From Piscinibacter sp047602365 (lineage in GTDB: Bacteria; Pseudomonadota; Gammaproteobacteria; Burkholderiales; Burkholderiaceae_C), in contig JASGHM010000001.1 of assembly GCA_047602365.1 (NCBI GenBank), forward strand, positions 558,001 through 622,000: a stretch of DNA of 64,000 nucleotides, written 5' to 3'. Below the pieces are notes generated by a model that was not told the DNA's origin, made no database searches, and was given only the letters and a program-made list of their open reading frames with translations. Every line of letters begins with the position of its first letter. The stretch's first letter is position 1. Shown piece by piece: positions 7,378 to 14,406 of this stretch. The translations under genes were made by a program, and so were the position numbers.

Positions 7378-8643
7378 CTAGTGAAGGGCCGCGACTGCGC
7401 GCGGCGCGGCGAGCGCGTGCTGCGCTTCCTCGGAACACCCGGCGAGTTCGGCCACGCGCAGCACCAGCTCGCCGATGCGTGCGTCGGGCGTCGAGGCGCC
7501 GGCCGCGATGCCCACGCACAGCGGCCGCTTGTCGGGCCACCAGTGCGTCGTCCCGACCAGCCGCCCGGCAGCGGCGTCCCAGTGGCGCAGCAGCGTTGCG
7601 CTTTCCAGGCACTCGACCCCTTCGACGTGGTAGGCCGCGATGCCCTGTTCGTGCGCGAGCGCGAGCAGGTGGCCGGTGTTCGCGCTGTTGTAGCCGCCGA
7701 TCACCAGCAGCAGGTCCAGCGGCTCGCTGGCCAGTTCGCACAGCGCGTCCTGACGGTCCTGCGTCGCCGAGCAGACGGTGTCGGCCAGACGCACGCGCGA
7801 AGCCGCACCCGCGGCACCGTAACGTTCGACATAGGCTTCGTGCAGCAGCGCCTGCACCGCCAGCGTCTCGCGCGCCAGCATCGTGGTCTGGTTGGCGATG
7901 CCTATGCGTTCGAGGTCGCGCGCCGCGCTGAAGCCGGGCGACAGGCAACCGGCGAAGTGCGACTCGAGGGCCGCCGCGTCGAGCTCGGCGCGCACGAAGC
8001 GCGCCAGCCAGCGTGCGTCGTCGAGGTCGCGCACGACCAGCCAGGCGCCCTGGCTCTCGACCGCCTGCGGCAGGAACGGGTCGGCCTGCTGCGCGCGGCT
8101 GACCGTGGCACGGGTCTCCTGGTGGCGCGGTGCACCGTGGATCACCGTGGTGCAGCCCTCGCGTGCGTACTCGCGCACCCGCTTCCATACCAGCATCACC
8201 TCGCCACAGACGGCATCGACCATCTGCACGCCGCGCTGCTTCAGCGCTTCGAGCAGCGGCGTCTCCACGCCGAAGGCGGGCAGCAGCACGACGTCGGCCG
8301 GGCCCAGGTCCTGCACGGTGTAGCCGCCGGCGTAGCGCCCGCCGAGGTAGAGGTAGCCCATCTCGCGCAGGCGCTGGTTCACCGCCGGGTTGTGGACGAT
8401 CTCGTCGGTGAGGAACAGCCGAGCGCCGGGGAATCGCTGGCGTGTCTCGAAGGCCAGCTGGATCGCTCTCTCGACGCCGTGGCACAGGCCGAAGCTGTGC
8501 GGCAGCCGCACCGTCAAGGGCCCGAGCTCGAGCACGAAGTCGTGGGCACGGATGTGGTCGACCAGCAGACTGGCGAACGCACGTTCGATCTGCGGCCGGA
8601 CAACCTGCTTCAATCCGAACGAGGTGCGACGGAACGAACCCAT
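7378..8643 (-). CDS. ispH: 4-hydroxy-3-methylbut-2-enyl diphosphate reductase, plant/cyanobacterial type
   Basis: Reduces HMBPP to IPP and DMAPP in the last step of the MEP pathway, using a 4Fe-4S cluster. The protein has 421 residues, well above the roughly 310 of ordinary proteobacterial IspH. The three cluster cysteines are Cys54 (GLCHGVERA), Cys146 and Cys291 (DTVCSATQDRQDA). His84 (EIVHNPAVN), H174-Q-E176 and NQTT at 251-254 fit the substrate pocket. LPAFGV in place of the usual AHGV, and EPLDLLLVIGGYNS, are hallmarks of the plant/cyanobacterial branch. An oddity: where that branch has CPWV, this protein has CGEV at 146-149. A good GGAG lies before the ATG. It is the only IspH in this window. 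A housekeeping copy probably lies elsewhere, making this one cluster-dedicated. Confidence 0.85.
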   Translation of the reverse strand: MGSFRRTSFGLKQVVRPQIERAFASLLVDHIRAHDFVLELGPLTVRLPHSFGLCHGVERAIQLAFETRQRFPGARLFLTDEIVHNPAVNQRLREMGYLYLGGRYAGGYTVQDLGPADVVLLPAFGVETPLLEALKQRGVQMVDAVCGEVMLVWKRVREYAREGCTTVIHGAPRHQETRATVSRAQQADPFLPQAVESQGAWLVVRDLDDARWLARFVRAELDAAALESHFAGCLSPGFSAARDLERIGIANQTTMLARETLAVQALLHEAYVERYGAAGAASRVRLADTVCSATQDRQDALCELASEPLDLLLVIGGYNSANTGHLLALAHEQGIAAYHVEGVECLESATLLRHWDAAAGRLVGTTHWWPDKRPLCVGIAAGASTPDARIGELVLRVAELAGCSEEAQHALAAPRAVAALH

Positions 8644-8707
8644 CTCACTCCAGCCTTGCCGCCCCTGACAGGGCGAAGAATCATTCTTGGCGACATCCCC
8701 CGCCGCG

Positions 8708-9272
8708 TCAAGGAACCTGGCGGCCGCCGTCGTCTTCGAACAAGGGGCTTCTTGCCTCGCCGGACCCCTGCGGGCACGGCCTCGCACAGTGCGCCGTGGC
8801 GCGCAGCCTGCTCGTCGAGCGGCATGCAGCGCGGGCCGTCGTGCGGCCAATGCGCATCGAACTCGGCCCACAGTGCGCGCAGCGCGGCATCGCGGCTGCC
8901 GAGCGCCAGCACGCGCAGCACCAGCTCGTGGAAGGCCAGCAAATCGGGCAGCGGCGCGCGCAGGTCGAGCCGTCCATCCGCGACCACCGCGTCCAGCAAT
9001 GCGCGGCCGTCGATCACCTCGCGCAGTGCCACGGCGCTGGTGCGCGCATGAGCCGCCGCCGCTCTCTCGGCGGGCTCGATGCGGATCGCCGGAGGATCGG
9101 CGCCGTCGGCGCACAACAGCAGGCGTGCGCCGTCGAGCTCCAGCACCGCCTCGCGCCCGCGCACCACCGCCTCGAACTGGCGCGTCACCTCGCCGCCGGC
9201 CACCTGCAGCAACACGACCAGCCGCTCCAGCCAGGCGCTCAGCTGCTGTTCGGCGGCGGTGGCCGGCCTCAT
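8708..9272 (-). CDS. SCP2-like carrier protein, probable one-base frameshift near the end
   Basis: The N-terminal helix (EQQLSAWLERLVVLLQVAGG) is followed by beta strands (REAVLELDGARLLLCADGAD) and a helix-loop pattern REVIDGRALLDAVVADGRLD, which resembles sterol-carrier-protein-2 domains that hold hydrophobic ligands. The ATG at 9272-9270 overlaps the preceding stop (ATGA), indicating translational coupling. As written, the frame runs to 8610, turns Arg-rich and overlaps the ispH start. Dropping one G from the GGGG run near 8762-8765 instead gives the natural ending SPLFEDDGGRQVP and TGA at 8710-8708, about 187 residues. I prefer the corrected form but cannot prove it. The SCP2 assignment is by pattern only. 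Confidence 0.55.
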
Positions 9273-10315
9273 CGCGTGAACTCCGCGTAGGCCAGACCCC
9301 GCGCCTCGACGCTCGACTCGCCGAGGCGCAGCGCGATCGTGACCGCACCGCTGACCTCGCCGATGCGGCTGTGGCCACCGCCGCGGTTGTCGGCCGCGAC
9401 GATCTGCAGGTGCGCATCGACCTCGAGCCGCAGGCTGAGGCGATCGCGCTCGTCGGCCGCCTCGATCTGCACCGCGACCGGCTCGCGTTCGGTCTGGCTG
9501 CCCAGCAGCGTCGCCATCGCACCGGGCAGCCGCGGCGGCAGGCGCGCGCCGTCGGACCAGGCCCAGCGCATCGTCATCGACGGCCCGAGGAAGACCTTGC
9601 GCAACTCGCGGCCGACCAGCACGAACAGGTAGGGCAGCCCGCCGCGCCGGTGCGTGCGATCGCTGCGCAGGTCGACCACCACGGTGATCGCCGGCTGCTC
9701 CGGCGCCTCGACATGCGCGACCATCCACTCCCAGCCGAAGTCCTCGCCCCAGCGAAAGCGGCCGAAGTTGTGGTCCTGGTAGCAGAACCAGTCGTGCGTC
9801 AACGCCGCCTTCTGGCCGCAGGCCCAGACTTCGCCGCCGACAAGCAGCCGCGGAACCACGCCCCAGCCGATGAAGCCGCTGCCGAACGCGGAGCCCTCGG
9901 TGACCAGCAGCGGCGTCGCATCCGGGCGCGCGTGCAGCGCGATGCCCAGGTCCAGCCCGCGCGGCTGCACGCGCAGGCCGAAGACCTGCTGGTCAAACAC
10001 CAGCTCGACCTCGTCGCTGCGGATCGACAGCGGGCGCGGCAGCACCATGCCGACGCGCCACGGCAGCGAGCGGCTGACGCCGTGCAGGCGTGGTGGCGCG
10101 CCGGGCACGTGGATCACCAGCGTGTACTGCAGCTCGGCCGAAGCACCGCCACCGGCCAGGTTGACGTTGACGATGGCCCGCCAGCCCGTGGCCGCGTGCA
10201 GCAGCACGAAGTGGTACCAGTCCTTCCAGTCGTCGCTCGCCGGCTGCGGCGGCAGCGGGAAACGCAGCGCCTCGATGCGCTCGATCAAGTCGGCCTGCTG
10301 TGCCGCCGTGGCCAT
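9269..10315 (-). CDS. CrtC/AttH-like lipocalin-fold protein (putative hydratase or cyclase)
   Basis: A 348-residue protein. The N-terminal region has KDWYHFVLLHAATGWRAIVN, and the centre has DWFCYQDHNFGRFRWG followed by GWEWMVAH. The Y-x-D-H-N/Q-x-G element and the aromatic strands are typical of the hydroxyneurosporene synthase (CrtC)/AttH superfamily, two fused lipocalin-like barrels whose known members hydrate or cyclise carotenoids and other prenyl compounds. There is no signal peptide. It starts 11 bases after the gene at 10327 and its stop overlaps the SCP2-like start. Beside a prenyl synthase and an IspH, the likeliest role is modifying an isoprenoid product. The substrate is unknown and no carotenoid genes are nearby. 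Confidence 0.65.
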   Translation of the reverse strand: MATAAQQADLIERIEALRFPLPPQPASDDWKDWYHFVLLHAATGWRAIVNVNLAGGGASAELQYTLVIHVPGAPPRLHGVSRSLPWRVGMVLPRPLSIRSDEVELVFDQQVFGLRVQPRGLDLGIALHARPDATPLLVTEGSAFGSGFIGWGVVPRLLVGGEVWACGQKAALTHDWFCYQDHNFGRFRWGEDFGWEWMVAHVEAPEQPAITVVVDLRSDRTHRRGGLPYLFVLVGRELRKVFLGPSMTMRWAWSDGARLPPRLPGAMATLLGSQTEREPVAVQIEAADERDRLSLRLEVDAHLQIVAADNRGGGHSRIGEVSGAVTIALRLGESSVEARGLAYAEFTR

Positions 10316-10326
10316 CGTGGTGGCCC

Positions 10327-11337
10327 TCAGCGGCCGAGCGAACCGTCCTCGCCGAGCACGTCGTCGCCGGGCGGGCGCGGCGCGGCCTCGGGCGAGGCTG
10401 GCGGCTCGGGTGCGCGTGCGGCGATCTGCTCCAGTGCCGAAGCCACACGCGGCGACAGCAGCGCCAGCCCGAGCAGCAGGCTGGCGAACCAGCGGTCGGC
10501 CTGCGTGCCCAGCGTCGAGGCGAAGGCCTGCAGGTGAACGTCGGGCACACGCACCTCGGCCGCGGCGCCGCCTTGCTCGATGTCGGCATCGGCCAGGCCG
10601 AGCAGCCAGCGCTCCCAGATGTGCAGCAGCTGGCCCTGGCCGAGCTGGCCGCCCATCGCGGCGTGCAGGCCCGAGGTGGCCGACAGGCCGGAGAGGATCC
10701 AGCGCGGCGCCTGCGCCGACGCGAACGCGACGACACCGTTCTTGAAGAAGCGTGTGCGGCCCAGGCGCTCGAGCAGTGCGCGGCCGGCCTCGCTGTCGGC
10801 CTGTGCCTCGCCGGCCTGGCACACCGCGGTAAGCAGTTCGGCGACCAGCCAGCGCGCCGGCAGCATGTCCAGGCCGGCCAGCCCGGCCACCAGGCTGTAG
10901 CTGGCCTGCGCCACCGAGCCGAACTCGTCGCCGCCGGCACGCGGTGCATCGTCGCCCAGCGGCAGGGAGACGTCCAATGGGCACTCGAGCGCCGGCAGCG
11001 GCGCCTCGCCCTCGCCGTCCCGCACGGTCAGGGCGATCGGCACCGCCTCTTCGCTGATGCCCGGGAAGCGCAGCGCGCTGGTCAGCCGGGTGCCTTCCTT
11101 GAGGTGTAGCGGCACGCGCAGCGTCACCGTCTGCCGCACCTCGGCGCCCTGCAGCAGGTAGGCGTAGGCCGGCTCGATGCGCGCGGCCGACGGCAGGATC
11201 TCGCCCTCGCTGGTCACCCACTCGTCGACAAACGGCCGCACCAGCGCCGCAGCCATCATGCGGTTGGCCAGCCGGACACGCAGCGCGATCGCCATGCCGG
11301 AGCGGGCTTCGAGGTCGACGCGCGGGACTGTCGCCAT
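10327..11337 (-). CDS. Unknown protein: N-terminal Ig-like module plus long helical domain
   Basis: A 336-residue protein with no recognised family. Residues of about 30-110 are a beta module with AYLLQGAEVRQTVTLRVPLH and KEGTRLTSALRFPG, the same pattern seen at the C-termini of the genes at 4858 and 5475. Residues of about 140-310 are mostly helical (ASYSLVAGLAGLDMLPARWL; RWFASLLLGLALLSPRVASA). The last helices are hydrophobic enough to lie on a membrane or lipid surface, though they contain charges. The C-terminal 30 residues are Pro- and acid-rich. It starts 4 bases after the prenyl synthase stop, so the two are probably made together. Function unknown. A scaffold or partner of the prenyl enzymes is an inference from position. 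Confidence 0.7.
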   Translation of the reverse strand: MATVPRVDLEARSGMAIALRVRLANRMMAAALVRPFVDEWVTSEGEILPSAARIEPAYAYLLQGAEVRQTVTLRVPLHLKEGTRLTSALRFPGISEEAVPIALTVRDGEGEAPLPALECPLDVSLPLGDDAPRAGGDEFGSVAQASYSLVAGLAGLDMLPARWLVAELLTAVCQAGEAQADSEAGRALLERLGRTRFFKNGVVAFASAQAPRWILSGLSATSGLHAAMGGQLGQGQLLHIWERWLLGLADADIEQGGAAAEVRVPDVHLQAFASTLGTQADRWFASLLLGLALLSPRVASALEQIAARAPEPPASPEAAPRPPGDDVLGEDGSLGR

Positions 11338-11341
11338 GGGG

Positions 11342-12451
11342 CTAGAGGTTACGGTAGATGACGTAGTTCACCAACTCATGCAGGAAGCGTCGGTCGGTGA
11401 CCTCGCAGTCCCAGGCCTCGTCGGCGCGCAGCGGCGTGGCGGGCTGCAGGAACCCGAGCTCGCCGAGCAGGCGAGCGGCCAGGTCGGCGTGCGCACGCGC
11501 CACCTGCCAGCCATGCTCGATGCTGCCGCAGCGCTGCATCTGCGCGAACACGAAGGCCGACTGCTCGGCGGTCTTGCGCTCGCGCGGCGCCGCCAGGATG
11601 GCCAGGATCTCGGCGGCCTGCGGGCTCTCGCGCAGCACGTGGTTGAGCATCAGCGTGCGCTTGCCCTCGTAGATGTCGCCGTGGATCTCCTTGCCGTAGG
11701 TCTGTGCCTCGCCGAGCAGGTTGAGCAGGTCGTCCTGGATCTGGAAGGCGATGCCGATGGCGGCACCGAAGCGCGTGATCGCCTCGATCGCCGGTGCCAA
11801 CGGGCCGTCCAGCCCCAGCGGCCAGCCGACGATCAGCCCAGCACGCAGCGGCGTGATGAACGAGTACCAGCAGGTCTTCTTGGTGCACATCGCGACGTAG
11901 TCGTCGTCGCTCAGCGCCGGGGCGTTGTCGTTGACCCAGTCGAGCTCCATCGCCTGGCCTTCGGCCGACTGGCGCGCCATCAGCTCGATCTCGTGCAGCA
12001 GGTGCAGCGCCTTGGCGACGCCGACCACGGCCAGGTTCTCCAGCAGCAGGCCAACCGACATCACGTTGGTGGCGTCGCCGGCGTTGATCGCGCGGGCCAC
12101 GCCGACGCGGCGGTGCAGCGTGTCGCCGCCGCGCCGGCTCTCGGAGCCGTCCTCGATGTCGTCGTGGATCAGGAAGGCGTTGTGGTACAGCTCGAGCGCC
12201 GTGGCCACGGTGAGCGCCGAATGACCTGGCGCCCCGACCGCGCGCGCGGCGCTGATGCACATTGCCGGGCGCAGCATCTTGCCCTGGCGGAACGGGTAGT
12301 CGCGCAGCAGCGTGTACAGCGCCGCGTAGGCACCCGGCTCGGCGGCGCGCCCGTCGAGATACGCGCCGATCTTGCCCGCGATCGCGGCACGCACGCACGA
12401 CAGCGCGTCGTTGACGACACCGGCGTCGTAGGGCGGCGCGGCGTCGGCCAT
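11342..12451 (-). CDS. Isoprenyl (polyprenyl) diphosphate synthase, cluster-associated
   Basis: Condenses IPP with allylic diphosphates. The protein has 369 residues. The first Asp-rich motif is DDIED at 97-101, and the GKxxRP element lies at 57-62. The second Asp-rich motif is QDDLLNL at 239-245, where the usual last Asp of DDxxD is Asn244, seen also in some geranylgeranyl-type relatives. Basic residues after each motif are present (SRRGGDTLHRR; GKEIHGDIYEGKRTL). Aromatic Phe93 just before the first motif hints at a short-chain (C15-C20) product, but this is only a rule of thumb. It is clearly distinct from the IspB-like gene at 27289. It starts 13 bases after the methyltransferase gene. The pairing with IspH suggests a dedicated precursor supply. 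Confidence 0.85.
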   Translation of the reverse strand: MADAAPPYDAGVVNDALSCVRAAIAGKIGAYLDGRAAEPGAYAALYTLLRDYPFRQGKMLRPAMCISAARAVGAPGHSALTVATALELYHNAFLIHDDIEDGSESRRGGDTLHRRVGVARAINAGDATNVMSVGLLLENLAVVGVAKALHLLHEIELMARQSAEGQAMELDWVNDNAPALSDDDYVAMCTKKTCWYSFITPLRAGLIVGWPLGLDGPLAPAIEAITRFGAAIGIAFQIQDDLLNLLGEAQTYGKEIHGDIYEGKRTLMLNHVLRESPQAAEILAILAAPRERKTAEQSAFVFAQMQRCGSIEHGWQVARAHADLAARLLGELGFLQPATPLRADEAWDCEVTDRRFLHELVNYVIYRNL

Positions 12452-12464
12452 CGCGGTCGCGGCT

Positions 12465-13307
12465 TCAGGTGGAGGCGACGGTGATGCCGATGCCCGGCAG
12501 CGCCTCGACCCAGTAGACGTCGGCGAAGCCGGCCTGTCGGAACAGCATCTGGAAGTCGGTGCCGGTGCGGTGCTGCACGAAGCCGGGGTCGGCCAGCTTG
12601 GCCCAGGGGTGGCTCATGTCGTTAAACCACTTCGGCCCCGGGTCGGCGACGAAAGCCATGCCGCCGGGCTTCAGCACACGGCGGAAGGCGCGGATCGCGG
12701 CGGCGCCGTCGGGGTAGTGGTGGAAGGCCAGGCAGCAGGAGATGGCATCGAAGTAAGCCTCGAACATCGCCGGCGGGTTGCCCACGTCGGCCTGCACGAA
12801 CGCCATGTTGGCGAGGCCGGCCTCGCGCGCGTTGCGCCACGAGGTCTCGACCATGCCGCGCGACAGGTCGGCCGCCACCACCTCGCCCTCGGGCACCAGG
12901 CGGGCCAGCGCGATCGCCTCGATGCCCGGGCCGCAGGACGGATCGAGGATGCGCGCGTCGGGCACCAGGTGCGGCAGCATCTGCGCCAGCAGTTCGTCGA
13001 ACACCGGTTGCGAGAAGGGCTTGACCGCCTGCTCGTAATCGTCGGAGCAGTGGTCGAACTCGACCACCGAGTCGTAGTGGCCGGGCGTCACCTCGAGCAG
13101 CACCGGCTCGTCGACGCGCCGCGACAGTTCCGGCCCGCCGCCCGGCAGCTTGCGCGGCGGCGGCGGATTGCCCAGCGTGTTGGGGTGGTACAGGCCCAGG
13201 CTCTTGGCCACCAGCGCCGGGCGGAACACATGGTGGCTCCAGGACCACAGGCCGTAGGTGAGCAAGGGGCCGAGCACGTGCCGCTGCACGTCGAATCGTT
13301 CGCTCAT
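12465..13307 (-). CDS. Class I SAM-dependent methyltransferase
   Basis: A 280-residue protein from the ATG at 13307, preceded by GGGAGG. An ATG 12 codons upstream is open but has a poor context. The Rossmann-type domain begins near 115, with motif I ILDPSCGPG at 120-128, an acidic AADLSRGMV loop, and the later VLKPGG element typical of UbiE/methyltransferase-11-like enzymes. The first 110 residues are an unusual extension (SWSHHVFRPALVAKSLGLYH and a Pro-rich stretch). It is the first gene of the ten-gene minus-strand run; 66 bases separate it from the GNAT gene upstream. The neighbouring prenyl synthase and CrtC-like gene suggest a hydrophobic isoprenoid substrate, by inference only. Confidence 0.8.
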   Translation of the reverse strand: MSERFDVQRHVLGPLLTYGLWSWSHHVFRPALVAKSLGLYHPNTLGNPPPPRKLPGGGPELSRRVDEPVLLEVTPGHYDSVVEFDHCSDDYEQAVKPFSQPVFDELLAQMLPHLVPDARILDPSCGPGIEAIALARLVPEGEVVAADLSRGMVETSWRNAREAGLANMAFVQADVGNPPAMFEAYFDAISCCLAFHHYPDGAAAIRAFRRVLKPGGMAFVADPGPKWFNDMSHPWAKLADPGFVQHRTGTDFQMLFRQAGFADVYWVEALPGIGITVAST

Positions 13308-13373
13308 GGCGCGCGTCCTCCCGTTCCGCTCGAGGCCGGCCATGATGCGCGCATTCCGGCGCGGGTGGCAAGC

Positions 13374-13928
13374 TCAGATGCCGCGCAGTTCGCCGGACAA
13401 CAGCCCGAAACAATCGACGTCGTAGACCGCGCCCTTGGCGACCCAGCGCTGGCGCCGCCGGCCTTCGTGGACGAAGCCCAGCGACAGCAGCAGCCCGCGC
13501 GACGCGGCGTTCTCCGGGTTGACCTCGGCCTCGAAACGCCGCACGGCCCCCGCGTCGAACAAGCGGGCGCAGACCGCCACCAGCGCTTCGCGCATCAGGC
13601 CCTGCCCCCAGCAGCGCCGCGCAAGCGCATAGCCGACCTCGGCACGCTGGCTGGCCGGCTCGAAGCGGAACAGCAGCAGCGTGCCGACCACGGCGCCGCC
13701 GTCGCGCTCGACCAGCACGAGCTGCCGGGCCTGGTCGACCGCTTCCAGCGTCTGCATGCGCTCGAGCCAGGCTTCACCGTCCGCAGGTCCCGCCCAGACC
13801 GCATACGGCAGGTGGCGGACCACCTCGGCGTCACCATTGACGGCCATGAGGTCGGGCAGGTCGGCCGGCGTGACCGGCCGGACCAGCAGTCGCGGCGACT
13901 CGGCGTGAAGCAGTGGTGCATCGAGCAT
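13374..13928 (-). CDS. GNAT family N-acetyltransferase (RimJ/RimL-like)
   Basis: A 184-residue acetyl-CoA-dependent transferase. The N-terminal LLVRPVTPADLPDLMAVNGD, the central GYALARRCWGQGLMREAL (acetyl-CoA pyrophosphate loop) and the late VNPENAASRGLLLSLGF segment are typical of the RimJ/RimL group, which acetylates protein N-termini or small molecules. The substrate is unknown. It lies on the same strand as the isoprenoid-like operon and 66 bases upstream of its first gene, so it could be its first cistron or an independent gene. The sequence does not decide this. It is divergent from the small exported protein at 14016. Confidence 0.85.
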   Translation of the reverse strand: MLDAPLLHAESPRLLVRPVTPADLPDLMAVNGDAEVVRHLPYAVWAGPADGEAWLERMQTLEAVDQARQLVLVERDGGAVVGTLLLFRFEPASQRAEVGYALARRCWGQGLMREALVAVCARLFDAGAVRRFEAEVNPENAASRGLLLSLGFVHEGRRRQRWVAKGAVYDVDCFGLLSGELRGI

Positions 13929-14015
13929 GGCGCGAGTGTGCCGCCTCCGCGGCCGGCGACGGAGCGTCCACTAGAATTCCGCTCCCGCAACACCGACAGC
14001 CACTGGATCCACACC

Positions 14016-14396
14016 ATGTACCGCTGTTTGCTCGCCCTGCTGGCCGCTCTGTGGCTGGCCGGCCCCGCCGCTGCGCAGGTTCAGCGCCATTTCCCCGCCA
14101 CCGCGCTGCGCGGCTCGATCGAGCTGCGCCAGGCGCCCGAGGCGATCCTCAACGGCAAGGAAGCCCGGCTGTCCGCCGGCGCGCGCATCTTCGGCCAGGA
14201 CAACCTGCTGAAGATGCCGGCCTCGCTGATCGGCCAGAAGATGGCGGTGCACTACACGGTGGACGGGCAGGGCTTCGTGCGCGAGGTCTGGATCCTCACC
14301 GAGACCGAACTGGCCAAGCGCCCCTGGCCGGCCAGCGCCGCCGAGGCGAAGGCCTGGCACTTCGACCCGGTGCGCCAGGTCTGGGCCAAGCCCTGA
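14016..14396 (+). CDS. Small exported protein of unknown function upstream of miaB
   Basis: A 126-residue protein. A clear signal peptide (MYRCLLALLAALWLAGPAAAQ, cleavage after AAA/AQ near residue 20) sends it to the periplasm. The mature part is beta-rich (ALRGSIELRQAPEAILNGKE; IGQKMAVHYTVDGQGFVREV) with a conserved-looking C-terminal AWHFDPVRQVWAKP. No cysteines remain after processing and no family is recognised, though similar small proteins are common in Burkholderiales. It ends 10 bases before miaB and should share its transcript. TAGAAT at 13972-13977 is a plausible -10 box. Confidence 0.75.
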   Translation: MYRCLLALLAALWLAGPAAAQVQRHFPATALRGSIELRQAPEAILNGKEARLSAGARIFGQDNLLKMPASLIGQKMAVHYTVDGQGFVREVWILTETELAKRPWPASAAEAKAWHFDPVRQVWAKP

Positions 14397-14406
14397 GGAG
14401 CGCACG

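Noticed and set aside
7378..8643. Loss of a catalytic His in the IspH-like protein (His to Phe in the AHGV motif)
   Set aside because: LPAFG is normal in the plant/cyanobacterial branch of the family, so this is not evidence of inactivity.
8610..8707. Arg-rich extension as the true end of the SCP2-like protein
   Set aside because: It looks like out-of-frame sequence and overlaps the ispH ribosome binding site. It remains possible if the GGGG run is correct.
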